From Pseudoalteromonas apostichopi (GTDB lineage: Bacteria; Pseudomonadota; Gammaproteobacteria; Enterobacterales; Alteromonadaceae), in contig NZ_AP028066.1 of assembly GCF_030297135.1 (NCBI RefSeq), forward strand, positions 682,001 through 746,000: DNA of 64,000 nucleotides, given 5' to 3'. The position numbers and the translations under genes are program-made. This document shows positions 1-9,248 of the stretch, in pieces (the stretch's first letter is position 1; each line of letters begins with the position of its first letter). Below the pieces are notes generated by a model. It searched no databases and was not told the origin of the DNA. It saw nothing but the letters and a program-made list of their open reading frames with translations.

Positions 1-1018
1 GGGTTCGTTCAATCACTTCTTGCTCAAGACTATGCCTTGAAAAAAGTAGTTTTTTATAACCAGCAAATCGTACCATTGCCATATGAATAAGCACCACAGC
101 AATGGCATAAAACACACTAAACCAAAGAAGCCTTGGAATTTGTGCAAGCTCCACATTTGTCACATCCACCAACACACTGGCTTTAGCGTTTATAATGTCT
201 ATTGTTTCGATGGCACTAATAAAGCGCGCTTGTTTGCCATCAAGCTGAATGTTTTGCTGCGCGGTTTGTTTACTTAAAGGCTTGTGATTATGGGCAAGTA
301 AGCTCGGTTTATGAGACAAGTATCGGCGTGACTTAATTAAAGCAGCCATTTGTGCATCATTGAGGGGCTTAAGAGATTTTAAACGCCAGTCAGCAACATC
401 TGACATCACAATTACACTGTCTTCTAAAGTGATATAAAAATGGGTGCTATCTGATGCATTAAGTAGTTGGCGGTCTTGCTCAAACTTTTTAGCATTAACC
501 TTTAATGTTACAACGGCAATGACTTTCCCTTTATCTATAACCGGCTCTGAAAAATAAATACCGCGCTCACTTGAGCGCATGCCTAAAGCAAAATAGGCAA
601 CTTTCCCACCTTGCTTGGCTAAATAAAAATAAGGCCGAAAAGCAAAATTACTTCCCAAAAAGGTGTAATCAACTTGCCAGTTACTACTTGCCACGACCGA
701 ACCTGATAAATCCATTACATAGACATCTGATGCACCACTGGCACGTTGAATATCTTCTAAATAATAATTAACGGCTTGTTCGCCTATACCTTGCTTAATC
801 ACAAAGGATTTAACTAAATCATTAGCACTCACTAAGGTAGGAATTGTTTTAAACCGGGCTAATTCACTGGAGAAGTAATGACTTAACTGAGTCGCTTGAA
901 CACGGCTTTGTTGCTCTGCCTGCTGATAATCATGGGCTCGCCCAACGTAAAAAACTAACACAAGCAACAATAAAAGCATTGCACCTGCAATAACTAACTT
1001 TTTACTTAATGACGACAT
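1..1018 (-). CDS. Sensor histidine kinase, DctB-like, N-terminal part (cut by window edge)
   Basis: The frame stays open from an ATG at 1018 to the left edge, so only about 339 residues are present. The protein starts with a short cytoplasmic stretch and a membrane segment (about residues 5-25, rich in Leu/Val). A long extracytoplasmic region follows that looks like a double Cache/PDC sensor (about 30-290), then a second membrane segment (about 297-318), then a basic linker ending in an Arg-rich helix that normally leads into the dimerisation domain. The catalytic half lies outside the window. AAGG sits 6-7 bases before the ATG. It follows the TonB-dependent receptor by 23 bp on the same strand and is probably co-transcribed with it. 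Ligand unknown; it could also be another dCache output protein. Confidence 0.75.
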   Translation of the reverse strand, partial: MSSLSKKLVIAGAMLLLLLVLVFYVGRAHDYQQAEQQSRVQATQLSHYFSSELARFKTIPTLVSANDLVKSFVIKQGIGEQAVNYYLEDIQRASGASDVYVMDLSGSVVASSNWQVDYTFLGSNFAFRPYFYLAKQGGKVAYFALGMRSSERGIYFSEPVIDKGKVIAVVTLKVNAKKFEQDRQLLNASDSTHFYITLEDSVIVMSDVADWRLKSLKPLNDAQMAALIKSRRYLSHKPSLLAHNHKPLSKQTAQQNIQLDGKQARFISAIETIDIINAKASVLVDVTNVELAQIPRLLWFSVFYAIAVVLIHMAMVRFAGYKKLLFSRHSLEQEVIERT

Positions 1019-1041
1019 TCAAACCTTTGTGAGCAGCACAA

Positions 1042-3024
1042 CTAGAAATTAAACTGGTAGTGTAACGATAATTCTTCTGTTGTACCAGCGACAGCGCCAT
1101 TGTCCATACGTGGGTCAAACACGTTATATTTCTTGCCTAACAGATTTTCTGCTTTTAACGTTAACTGGCTCTTTGCGTTTACTTGCCATTTTAAACTGCC
1201 ACCTAATAAGCTATAGGCAGACTGTTTGAAGTGAGCACCAGTTACTGAACTTACCTCAACTTTATCACGCCATAATAAGTTTAAACTTACTTGCCAGCTG
1301 TCAGATAAGTTGTAGCTGCTAACTAAGCTTGCGAAACGCTTAAAGCTCGCATTAATTGGATCTTCAAAGTATTGCGTGTAAGTGCCCGTTACAGAGAACT
1401 CTTTACTTGATTGCCAAGTGCCATCAAGCTCGATACCACTGTTTTGAGTATTAAATGAGTTTGCAAAAGTAAATAAGGCATCATTAGATTGCGTTGGCTC
1501 AATGTTTATAAAGTCATTGAGTTCATTATAAAAAAATACGGCATTAGCTTGTAACTCTGAAGTTTGATAATGCCAAACAAGCTCAGTGGTTTTTACTGAT
1601 TCAGAGCGAAGTGATGGGTTACCTACGGTGACATCATCATTTGAAAAAAGCTCATTAGTAACCGGGGTTCTAAACGATTCGCCATATTGCACTTTAACGG
1701 TATGCTCTGGGTTTATAACATAAACACCCGCAAGACGAGGCGAAAGTTTACTGTCGATGTCTTTCACATCGTCATAGCGTGCCCCTATAAATAAAGTAAG
1801 TGCCTCTGAATAAGGTATTTTTAACTGCCCATACGCACTATATGTTTCGAAAGTATATTTAAGTGGCGCAAATTCAGGAAAGTCCATCACAGTCACGATA
1901 CCTTGCTGATAATAAGCGGGGTCAATAATGACTAACATAGACTCATCATCATAGTAATTGGTACGTACCCCTGCTTTTACTTGCTTAGCCTCTGCATATT
2001 CAACACCTGCGGCAAGCTGCCATTGATTATCAAATTGATAACTCAATTCCGTTTCAAATTTACTATCGGTTGTTTGCCATTCTGGACCGAGGAAAAAGTC
2101 AGGTATATCGTCAAATTCAGCGATTAGACCAGCGCTAGAGATATTATGCTTTGTGTATGAGTAACTAGAATCTAGCTTTAGCTTATCGTTGTTAACCCAG
2201 TTATATTTAATGCCAACAAAGGTGTTATCACTGCTATGTTGGTTCTGCGTTGAATAGCCAGCAAGGTTTAAAAACTCATCAAGGGATGTTTCGTTGTAAC
2301 GAGCTCGTAATTTAAGCTTTTTATAATCAACACCCGCTTCTAGATATATCGCTTCAAGAGGATCTTTTACTCCTTGCGGATAGCTTTCGCCGTCTTTTTG
2401 ATCATAAGAAAAACTCGCAAAGAGTGATGTATCATCACTAAAGGAGCTATTAAACTGCCCTGTTGCGCCATAGCGACCATTATTACCAACCACAAGTTGC
2501 ATAGTATTTCGCTCTTTAGAGGTAACAATATTCATGACCCCTAAAAACGCATTACTGCCATACAGCGCCGAGCCAGGGCCGCGAATAAACTCAATTTTTT
2601 CGATGACTTCAATGGGAATATAAGGCATGTAAACAGAGGCTTTACCGAATGATGATTCATTGACTCGTTCACCATTGATCATCACCAGTACATTGCCACT
2701 ATCTAGATAAACACCCCGAGCATGATCTTTAGGCACTGCACCGACCCAATCCCCCCGGGTTGATTGCATACCAGGCACAAAGTTCATTACTTCATAGGCG
2801 TTATCAACACCAAGTGCTTGAATTTGTTTACGACTAAATACACTCATGGTTGAGGGAACAGAGGACAAGGTTTCGTTGGTTTTGCTAGCAATATCAACTT
2901 GAACGTCAAGCAAGTCTTCAAAACTTAAAGAGAATAAGTCTTGCTCTTCAGTCGCGTTTGCAACCAATGGAATGGTTGAGGCAACTGCAATTGAAAAAAG
3001 TGCTGAACATCTTAAAAACTTCAC
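1042..3024 (-). CDS. TonB-dependent receptor, BtuB/CirA-like, about 660 aa
   Basis: Outer-membrane active transporter. After a signal peptide ending near VANA comes a sequence typical of the plug domain (ASK..ET, then FVPGMQ, then the IRGPGSALYGSNAFLGVMN signature), followed by a beta-barrel rich in alternating aromatic residues and ending in a C-terminal Phe (YQFNF). The longest frame begins at a TTG at 3102, but the GTG at 3024 puts the signal peptide at the very N-terminus and has AGG about 11 bases upstream, so I chose it. No TonB extension domain is visible. The next gene downstream is a sensor kinase, suggesting that transport and sensing of one ligand are linked. Substrate not determinable; no Fur box is obvious upstream. 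Confidence 0.85.
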   Translation of the reverse strand: MKFLRCSALFSIAVASTIPLVANATEEQDLFSLSFEDLLDVQVDIASKTNETLSSVPSTMSVFSRKQIQALGVDNAYEVMNFVPGMQSTRGDWVGAVPKDHARGVYLDSGNVLVMINGERVNESSFGKASVYMPYIPIEVIEKIEFIRGPGSALYGSNAFLGVMNIVTSKERNTMQLVVGNNGRYGATGQFNSSFSDDTSLFASFSYDQKDGESYPQGVKDPLEAIYLEAGVDYKKLKLRARYNETSLDEFLNLAGYSTQNQHSSDNTFVGIKYNWVNNDKLKLDSSYSYTKHNISSAGLIAEFDDIPDFFLGPEWQTTDSKFETELSYQFDNQWQLAAGVEYAEAKQVKAGVRTNYYDDESMLVIIDPAYYQQGIVTVMDFPEFAPLKYTFETYSAYGQLKIPYSEALTLFIGARYDDVKDIDSKLSPRLAGVYVINPEHTVKVQYGESFRTPVTNELFSNDDVTVGNPSLRSESVKTTELVWHYQTSELQANAVFFYNELNDFINIEPTQSNDALFTFANSFNTQNSGIELDGTWQSSKEFSVTGTYTQYFEDPINASFKRFASLVSSYNLSDSWQVSLNLLWRDKVEVSSVTGAHFKQSAYSLLGGSLKWQVNAKSQLTLKAENLLGKKYNVFDPRMDNGAVAGTTEELSLHYQFNF

Positions 3025-3152
3025 GTTGCGACTTACCTGTACTAATAGTCTATGCTGCAACAGCAACACATTGTTTACACTATTAATACAAAAGATTGGC
3101 AAGCTTGCAATGTTTTTATAGCTTTAGTTGAAGAGTTCTCGGAAGTAGATAC

Positions 3153-3185
3153 AAAAAAACCCATTTTCAACTGTAAATGGGTTTT
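3153..3185 (-). terminator. Rho-independent terminator
   Basis: A 10-bp stem (AAACCCATTT with AAATGGGTTT) and an 8-base loop, followed on the minus strand by a run of T. It lies just downstream of the small membrane protein gene ending at 3217. Confidence 0.8.
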
Positions 3186-3216
3186 AAGAAAATCTGTTTT
3201 GGTGCACCAAACTTAA

Positions 3217-3486
3217 TTATGCTGTTTCAACATTACCAGTGCGCTTTGCTTTGATGTACTTATATAAACCAATAAGTGACGCCGCTATCCAGAAAATTTC
3301 GATAACAAAACTAGCAAGGTTAAAGTTATAACAAAGACTAATCAGTAACAGAATTGCACCGGTTAAGTTCATCATGTTATACACAAGGCCGGTTGGCGAT
3401 GCTTTATTCAGTTGCAATAAAAAGAAAGCACCAACCACTAAGAATGTGCCTGTCATGCCAATAATATCAAATAAAAGTGCTATCAC
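3217..3486 (-). CDS. Small membrane protein, CBU_0592-like family
   Basis: An 89-residue protein of three or so hydrophobic segments (about 3-26, 36-52 and 57-75) and a short basic tail. The arrangement, starting with an LLFDIIG-type segment and ending in YKYIKAKR, resembles the CBU_0592-like family of small integral membrane proteins of unknown function. The start is a GTG with GGA about 10 bases upstream; a later in-frame ATG would remove part of the first membrane helix. Followed by a terminator. Family assignment is from memory of its pattern. Confidence 0.6.
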   Translation of the reverse strand: MIALLFDIIGMTGTFLVVGAFFLLQLNKASPTGLVYNMMNLTGAILLLISLCYNFNLASFVIEIFWIAASLIGLYKYIKAKRTGNVETA

Positions 3487-3634
3487 GTGCGTGAGTCCAT
3501 TTTGTTCATGTGTTTATACCCATACAACTGGCCCAATCCATGGGGAGGGTTGTTTTCATTCATTGAAACAGCAAACCGGCTAATAGTATCAGAGCATGAG
3601 GAATAAACGAGGATAAATGTCCGTATTTTAATTG

Positions 3635-3886
3635 CTACTTATGCGTCACTTTACCACCAATGATTTTTAGAGCAGGTGTGCCACGGATCATGGTCTGGCG
3701 GGCGAATTGACGTTGGCAGTCAGGACAAATACCGGTTTCGTTGGTAAAGTCTTGGCTAATACGTTCGACAAAACATTTAACCAACGCCCCTTTTCCACCT
3801 TTGCGGTATTTAAACAATTGGCTTTTACATTGTGAGCAAAAAATATCGACAGTTTTAGTCGGGCCTTTTTTGTTTGGTTTTGCCAT
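3635..3886 (-). CDS. Small zinc-ribbon protein
   Basis: An 83-residue basic protein with two Cys pairs: C-S-Q-C near residues 17-20 and C-P-D-C near 54-57, plus a single Cys near 38. The spacing suggests one zinc ribbon. The N-terminus is Lys-rich and could contact nucleic acid. ATG start, no clear operon partner (about 40 bp from the DUF1761 gene upstream). I do not know a function; a role in RNA or DNA binding is only a guess from charge and zinc ligands. Confidence 0.6.
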   Translation of the reverse strand: MAKPNKKGPTKTVDIFCSQCKSQLFKYRKGGKGALVKCFVERISQDFTNETGICPDCQRQFARQTMIRGTPALKIIGGKVTHK

Positions 3887-3925
3887 TACAACTACATTAC
3901 TAAACTAAAAGCATACTTTAACATG

Positions 3926-4330
3926 TTAAGGCCAGAGCCCCAAAACTAAGCCAATAACAGAAAACTGTAATATTGAATAACTTGCATTAACTAAAAACAA
4001 CTTTAATGGTCGCTGTTCAAAGATATAACCAATTCCCAAAGCACAGCTGACCCAACATAAACCAATAATAAAGCCAGTGCCAACAGCCACCCCTACATTG
4101 ACATTTGCACCAATAAATAACGATAAACTAAAAGCAATTAAACAACATAAAACAAAGCTGCCACCAAACACCATAAACGGGTTAATGCTTTGTAGGTCAA
4201 GTTCAGTTAAGCCACAGCTCTCCATCCAAATTCGTTTAAAAAGCCAAGGAGAATACCACACAGCGCCCAATAGGAAAGATGCAAGGGCAGCAAAAAATAT
4301 CGCGAAGAAATTAAGTTCTGAAAAATGCAT
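3926..4330 (-). CDS. DUF1761 family membrane protein
   Basis: A 134-residue integral membrane protein with four hydrophobic segments (about 8-27, 50-71, 78-100 and 112-132). The N-terminal part, with LLGAVWYSPWLF followed by a polar loop and an F..SF..C..IAFSLS helix, matches the DUF1761 pattern (small four-helix membrane proteins of unknown role). ATG start. It lies upstream of the zinc-ribbon gene on the same strand and could share its transcript. Nothing in the sequence indicates a substrate. Confidence 0.65.
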   Translation of the reverse strand: MHFSELNFFAIFFAALASFLLGAVWYSPWLFKRIWMESCGLTELDLQSINPFMVFGGSFVLCCLIAFSLSLFIGANVNVGVAVGTGFIIGLCWVSCALGIGYIFEQRPLKLFLVNASYSILQFSVIGLVLGLWP

Positions 4331-4482
4331 ACGCCAGACTCATACAACTAACAGGGTTATTTTGACTTTAGTTAACGATCAGCAATGCAGCAAATCAAAG
4401 ATGTCGAGTTTTGTACCTATTTGCATCAAATTAATACTTTAGCATTAATTTTATCATTGTTTCAGTTTATTAAACAATCATT

Positions 4483-5016
4483 TTATTGTTGTACGGGTTT
4501 TTTCTGTAATTTACGTTGTAAAGTTCTTCGATGCATATTGAGTTGGCGTGCTGTCTCGGAGATATTGCCATTATTGCTATGCAATACATGCTGAATATGC
4601 TCCCACTCAAGTCGCTCTGGTGACATAATCTGGTTTGGCTTTGTGTCATCCAGTGATTGACTCGTCTCTGTATTACCTAAAATGGTTCTTATTAATGCAT
4701 TAAAATCAACAGGTTTTGGTAAGTAATCATTAGCTCCTAAACGTATTGCTTCAACCGCACTGGCGATACTGGCAAAACCTGTGAGCAATACAATGCGCGC
4801 TGTTGGAAATTGAGCTCTAATTGGTTTAATTAATGCGAGGCCATTATCATCGCCAAGTTTCAAGTCCACTAAAAAGTGACTTGCTTCAAAAGTGGCTAAT
4901 TTTTGTAATGCTTGTTCACTGTTATGAGCCAGTTCACATGTAAAGCCTTGCTTTGTAAAGCGCCTTGCAAGTGTGGTGGCAAGATTTACATCGTCTTCAA
5001 TAATTAAAAGTTTCAT
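4483..5016 (-). CDS. regA: Response regulator, RegA/PrrA/ActR type
   Basis: A 177-residue regulator. The receiver domain (about 1-115) carries the acidic pair D8/D9, the phospho-acceptor D51, T79 and K101. A short linker leads to a compact Fis-type HTH (about 130-172) with the MSPERLEWEHIQ start and the ARQLNMHRRTLQRKL recognition helix characteristic of RegA/PrrA/RoxR regulators. Its ATG overlaps the stop of the upstream kinase gene (ATGA), so the two are translationally coupled. RegA-type regulators control respiration and other redox-linked genes; the regulon here cannot be read from the window. Confidence 0.85.
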   Translation of the reverse strand: MKLLIIEDDVNLATTLARRFTKQGFTCELAHNSEQALQKLATFEASHFLVDLKLGDDNGLALIKPIRAQFPTARIVLLTGFASIASAVEAIRLGANDYLPKPVDFNALIRTILGNTETSQSLDDTKPNQIMSPERLEWEHIQHVLHSNNGNISETARQLNMHRRTLQRKLQKKPVQQ

Positions 5017-6224
5017 ACAATTTTTAAACTAACCATTGCAATTGCACCTTGCTGCGGGTGATTGCACAGTGTTAATGAGCCATTTAAGCGCTCTAAAGTC
5101 GCATTAGATAACATGACTGCCATCCCCATTCCGCCGCTACTTGGCATTAGCTGACCACCTAATGATGCCATTTGTTGCTCACTAAAGCCTTGACCGAAAT
5201 CACGCAATGATAAAGAAAGTTGTTGATTATCTATTTGCCAATCAGCTTCTATGATGTTTTGTTGGCTCTGATTATTCGCTGAAACAGCATTTTGTAGTAA
5301 ATTCAAAATAGCTGGTAACAGCATGGCGTCACTTAAAATAGAGCATTCTGGTGCATCATTTTGCCAATGTATGCTTTGCTCTGGAAAATGCAGGGTCATA
5401 GCATCTTGAATGGTATTTTGTAATGTATCCGCGCTGATCACCTGCTGTGTTTGACCGGTTCTTAATGCATTTGATAGTGCTCTAAAGTGCTCAAGCTGTT
5501 CTTTACATTGTGCTAATGGTTTAGCCATTTCTTGGACAATAGGATCATCAGCTTGTTGCTCTTGCAACTCTTCAAATAAAAGCTGTAAGTTTGCGATTGG
5601 TGTCGCTAGTTGGTGTGTCACTTGTGCTGCAGCGCCATCGAGAGTTAATAACTGCTCATGCCTCAGCTGCTGTTCACGGGTACGTGCAATGGTGGCTTCT
5701 CTAGCTCTTAAGGTACTATTTAATGTGCCAATTACAAACGCGATTACAATTGCACTAATAACAAAGTTAATCCACATACCAATAAAATGGTGTGTCATTT
5801 GCATTTGATGCATGGTGTGCTCAGGCATTCGTATCAGTAAAAAACTGTAAGCTGCGATTGCCAACACAGCGGTATAAGCAAGTCCTTTGGCATTAACAGA
5901 CACTGCAGCTATCATTATTGGCAACAGCAATAATGAAACAAACGCATTGGTTGCCCCGCCGCTTAACGAGAGTAAAATAGTTAAAAACAGCAAATCAGCA
6001 GTTAATTGCATCAACACAGCAGCAGGTTTAGCTTTTGTTACTTTTCGATAAGCTAATATACTTAACAGCTGAAAAATTGCTTCAACACAAATAACAGCAA
6101 GTAACGGCAGTAAAGGTATTTGGTATTCAAATAGAAAATACACTGCAATCACAGCAACAAACTGCACAGCTATTGCGGCGCTTCTCAAAATTAGTAGGCG
6201 ACTAATCGCCGGATCGGTTTGCAT
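5013..6224 (-). CDS. regB: Sensor histidine kinase, RegB/PrrB type
   Basis: A 403-residue membrane kinase: about six N-terminal transmembrane segments (residues 12-168), an H-box with H204 (VTHQLATP), and an ATPase domain (N-box near LLQNAVSANN, then DFGQGF and a GGMGM G-box). In RegB the loop motif GGxxNPF binds quinone; here residues 89-95 read GGATNAF, so the Pro is replaced by Ala. C240, 36 residues after the H-box His, lies where RegB proteins carry their redox-active Cys. Partner of the response regulator downstream, with a 4-bp gene overlap. Most likely senses quinone pool or redox state; the motif change could alter ligand response. Confidence 0.8.
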   Translation of the reverse strand: MQTDPAISRLLILRSAAIAVQFVAVIAVYFLFEYQIPLLPLLAVICVEAIFQLLSILAYRKVTKAKPAAVLMQLTADLLFLTILLSLSGGATNAFVSLLLLPIMIAAVSVNAKGLAYTAVLAIAAYSFLLIRMPEHTMHQMQMTHHFIGMWINFVISAIVIAFVIGTLNSTLRAREATIARTREQQLRHEQLLTLDGAAAQVTHQLATPIANLQLLFEELQEQQADDPIVQEMAKPLAQCKEQLEHFRALSNALRTGQTQQVISADTLQNTIQDAMTLHFPEQSIHWQNDAPECSILSDAMLLPAILNLLQNAVSANNQSQQNIIEADWQIDNQQLSLSLRDFGQGFSEQQMASLGGQLMPSSGGMGMAVMLSNATLERLNGSLTLCNHPQQGAIAMVSLKIV

Positions 6225-6241
6225 AGCGGACTCTTTAAGGC

Positions 6242-6646
6242 TTAATCATCGTCCATTGAAATTGTAAAAACAGCACAAGGCGTTCCCTGATGAAACACCA
6301 TTTGCCATTGTTTACCATTAAAACGCCACAGTGACATGCGAACTGAATAGTTAAATTCAGAGCGGGCAGAGCGTCTAAAGGCCGCTTGATAGCTTAGCTG
6401 TGCAATATCATCACTGAGCATACGACCTTTAAAATGTTGATTGTAGAATTGCGGTACCACCTCAGTTGGCAGACGGGTTAATACTTGGAACTTATTAAAA
6501 GACGTGCCATCGGCGGCTATTTCAATAAAATCATCATCAAGTAATGCATCAAGCGCTTCAGTGGATTGCCGCACTTCTGGTTCAAGCAATTGTCGCTCTG
6601 CATCAATCAAATGATTAAATAACGTCTCTTTAATTTTACCGCCCAT
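6242..6646 (-). CDS. NTF2-like / DUF4440-type protein
   Basis: A 134-residue soluble protein. The sequence pattern (an N-terminal helix, then LLDDDFIEIAADG, then strands ending in a W.F.G..W.MVFHQGTP motif) fits the SnoaL/DUF4440 branch of the NTF2-like fold, which often binds small molecules or acts as an accessory to an enzyme. The ribosome-binding site overlaps the region just after the stop of the amidohydrolase gene upstream (9 bp apart), so they form an operon that may continue into the RegB gene 17 bp downstream. Function unknown. Confidence 0.65.
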   Translation of the reverse strand: MGGKIKETLFNHLIDAERQLLEPEVRQSTEALDALLDDDFIEIAADGTSFNKFQVLTRLPTEVVPQFYNQHFKGRMLSDDIAQLSYQAAFRRSARSEFNYSVRMSLWRFNGKQWQMVFHQGTPCAVFTISMDDD

Positions 6647-6654
6647 AGTAACCC

Positions 6655-7965
6655 TTACTGTTTGAGCACTTTACCGTCCTTCATAACAAACTGAACCTGA
6701 CTAAGTTCACTAATGTTATCAAGTACATTCATATTAACGCTGATAATATCTGCTTGTTTACCAACACTCAAGTCACCAAGGCTATCACTTTGACCTAATA
6801 GTTTAGCAGCTTCAACGGTGGCTGATTTAATTGCCTGCTTTGGTGTCATGCCATATTTTACTAATAACTCAAACTCTTTGGCATTATCACCATGCTTAGA
6901 TACCCCTGAGTCTGTACCAAAGGCTATTTTAACTTTGTTTTTTAAAGCTAATTTAAAAGACGCTTCCATTTTTGGCGCTACGATTTCTACTTTATCAGCA
7001 ATGGCTTTTGGCATATTCGGGTTGTTTAGCACTTCTTCTTTTACTGTTGCACCAGCTAACAAAGTAGGGACTAAATACGCGTCTTGCTTTTTAAAGAATT
7101 TAACTGTGTCTTTATCTAAAAAAGAGCCATGTTCGATTGAGTCGACACCCGCTCTAAGTGCAGCTTTTATACCTTCCGTACCATGAGCATGAGCGGTGAC
7201 TTTACGACCTAAATGATGGGCGGTGTTGACAATGGCACTGAGCTCTTCATCAGTAAATTGCTGATTAACCCCTGCAGCTGTATTACTTAAAACACCACCT
7301 GTCGCAGTAATTTTAATCACATCAGCACCACTTTTTATTACATCGCGCACTGCACGAGTACAGTCGTCAGCACCATCACAGACACCCAAACCACCCCCTT
7401 CTGTTGCTTTGGTAATATCACGGCGATAACCATGCATGTCACCGTGGCCACCGGTCGGTGTGATCATATCGCCTGCTGCAAAAATGCGCGGACCAACAAT
7501 ATCGCCACGCTCAACCGCTCGCTTTAATGGAAAGATAACTTGATAACTGCTGCCAAGGTCGCGCACAGAGGTAAAACCCGCTTCTACCGTGCGTTGTAAG
7601 TACTTTAAAGAACGCAGTGCATAATCTGCTTCGTATTCAGTTGCCCATTGGTGTGGGTTACGCTTTGCATCTCGTTCAAAGGTAACATGAACGTGCATAT
7701 CAATCAGACCCGGCAATACCATCTGATTTTTTAAATCAATAACGTCTGCGTCACTGAGCTTTAACTGTTGTTTTGTTAGAAAACCAGCTTTTATTGCGGC
7801 AATTTTACTGTCTTCAATAACCAGTGTTTGCTGCTCTTTGACATCTTGATCAGTGCCAACTAGCATTTTCCCAGCATGGATTATGGTGGTTTGAGCATGA
7901 ACCGTAAACGCAGATAATAAAGTCAGTACCGATAATGTGCTTATTTTTAGGTTTATTTTTTTCAT
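6655..7965 (-). CDS. Exported metal-dependent amidohydrolase (prolidase/imidazolonepropionase-like)
   Basis: A 436-residue enzyme with a Sec signal peptide (ends near VHA, residue 24). It has the amidohydrolase metal ligands: DMHVHV near residue 90, a Lys in VIKITATGG likely to be carboxylated, VTAHAHG, the EHGSF histidine, and the FGTDSG aspartate. The pattern matches the subgroup containing periplasmic or secreted Xaa-Pro / N-acyl amino-acid dipeptidases rather than cytosolic imidazolonepropionase (HutI), which lacks a signal peptide. Same operon as the NTF2-like gene. Likely role: hydrolysis of dipeptides or acylated amino acids outside the cytoplasm. Confidence 0.8.
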   Translation of the reverse strand: MKKINLKISTLSVLTLLSAFTVHAQTTIIHAGKMLVGTDQDVKEQQTLVIEDSKIAAIKAGFLTKQQLKLSDADVIDLKNQMVLPGLIDMHVHVTFERDAKRNPHQWATEYEADYALRSLKYLQRTVEAGFTSVRDLGSSYQVIFPLKRAVERGDIVGPRIFAAGDMITPTGGHGDMHGYRRDITKATEGGGLGVCDGADDCTRAVRDVIKSGADVIKITATGGVLSNTAAGVNQQFTDEELSAIVNTAHHLGRKVTAHAHGTEGIKAALRAGVDSIEHGSFLDKDTVKFFKKQDAYLVPTLLAGATVKEEVLNNPNMPKAIADKVEIVAPKMEASFKLALKNKVKIAFGTDSGVSKHGDNAKEFELLVKYGMTPKQAIKSATVEAAKLLGQSDSLGDLSVGKQADIISVNMNVLDNISELSQVQFVMKDGKVLKQ

Positions 7966-8116
7966 AATCGCCTCTTTTTTATACTAGGTTTAACTTAAAT
8001 GCTGAGTAAATGCCATTATTTACGACGTAGCGCAGCAATGAACTAGTGTTAACAAGTGATTTTTGATATAACTTCGGAAAAATTTAACAAGTCTGACCAC
8101 ATAAAGAGAACACATT

Positions 8117-9190
8117 ATGTCTTATGCCCAAATTACTGGCTGGGGTAAATGTATACCACCAGCAAGCATCAGCAATGATGAAATTAGCAATATTGTTGAT
8201 ACCAATGATGAATGGATAACAACACGTACAGGCATCAAATCTCGCCGTGTCAGCCATGTCTCTACTGCCGATTTAGCAACTGTCGCAGCAAAACACGCGC
8301 TTGCATGTGCAGGTGTTGAAGGTAAAGACATTGACCTTGTGATTCTTGCGACTTGTACACCATCAACTATGGTGGCAAATACGGCGTCTTTAGTGCAAAA
8401 AAACATTGGTGCGGTAGGCGCAGCAGCAATGGACACTAATGCTGCATGTTCAGGCTTTTTATATGCATTACAAGCTGCTACAGCACAAATTCGTTCAGGT
8501 ATGATCAAAAAAGCCGTAGTAATTGCAGCTGAACGCATGACTTGGTACATCAACTGGGCTCGTCGCGACAGTGCTGTATTATTTGGTGATGGTGCGGGTG
8601 CAGTTGTATTAGAAGCCTCAGATACACCATCAGGTTTACTCGCAACGAAAACAGGTTGTGACAGTGAAGATCGTGATATTTTGCATATCGAAAACTTTGG
8701 TAGCGACTTAAATAAATACGAACCAATTGGTCCGTCTAATTTATTATTCGAAGGACGTGAAATCTTCAAACGTGCAGTTAAAGGTATGAGTGAAGCCTGT
8801 GATGACGTGCTAAACCAAGCACAGTTAGAGCTTGATGATATTGATGTATTAGTTCCTCACCAAGCTAATTTACGTATTATTCAAGCCATTCAACAACGCT
8901 TGAAAGTAGCTGACGAAAAAGTAATGGTGAACATTGCCGACTATGGTAATACTTCTGCTGCTACAATTGCGATTGCAATTTGTGAAGCTGTTGAGCAAGG
9001 CCTAATCAAGCCAAACTCAAATATTATGTCAGCAGCATTTGGTGCAGGCTTAACGTGGGCGGCAAGTTACATTAAATGGGGCGAGCGCGTGACACCAATT
9101 GCGGTATCTGATGCAGCTCTACCTGAGTGTGATAAAACAGGTCTTGAACTTGTTGCACCGGCTGTTGCGGCATGTAAAGCGGCAGAATAA
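8117..9190 (+). CDS. Beta-ketoacyl-ACP synthase III (KAS III/FabH-like)
   Basis: A 357-residue thiolase-fold enzyme with the KAS III triad C111 (TNAACSGFLYAL), H247 (VPHQANLRI) and N277 (GNTSAAT). It condenses an acyl-CoA starter with malonyl-ACP. It is about 30-40 residues longer than typical FabH because of a C-terminal tail rich in Ala and Pro. It stands alone, without plsX, fabD or fabG, so it may be a second KAS III for special starters rather than the housekeeping enzyme. AAAGAG lies before the ATG and a terminator follows. Confidence 0.85.
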   Translation: MSYAQITGWGKCIPPASISNDEISNIVDTNDEWITTRTGIKSRRVSHVSTADLATVAAKHALACAGVEGKDIDLVILATCTPSTMVANTASLVQKNIGAVGAAAMDTNAACSGFLYALQAATAQIRSGMIKKAVVIAAERMTWYINWARRDSAVLFGDGAGAVVLEASDTPSGLLATKTGCDSEDRDILHIENFGSDLNKYEPIGPSNLLFEGREIFKRAVKGMSEACDDVLNQAQLELDDIDVLVPHQANLRIIQAIQQRLKVADEKVMVNIADYGNTSAATIAIAICEAVEQGLIKPNSNIMSAAFGAGLTWAASYIKWGERVTPIAVSDAALPECDKTGLELVAPAVAACKAAE

Positions 9191-9211
9191 AAAGCTGCAC
9201 TCATTAATAGA

Positions 9212-9239
9212 AAAGCGCGGCTTAGTCCGCGTTTTTTTT
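9212..9239 (+). terminator. Rho-independent terminator
   Basis: Stem CGCGG / CCGCG with a 6-base loop, extended by flanking A/T pairs and followed by eight T. It terminates the KAS III gene and abuts the start of the next gene. Confidence 0.85.
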
Positions 9240-9248
9240 ATGGATATA

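Noticed and set aside
6655..7965. Amidohydrolase considered as HutI, which would complete the hut pathway
   Set aside because: It carries a signal peptide and the motif set of secreted peptidase-like amidohydrolases; HutI is cytosolic and opens differently.
8122..8769. Long antisense open frame inside the KAS III gene
   Set aside because: The plus-strand frame has all catalytic residues; the antisense frame is a shadow of its codon bias.
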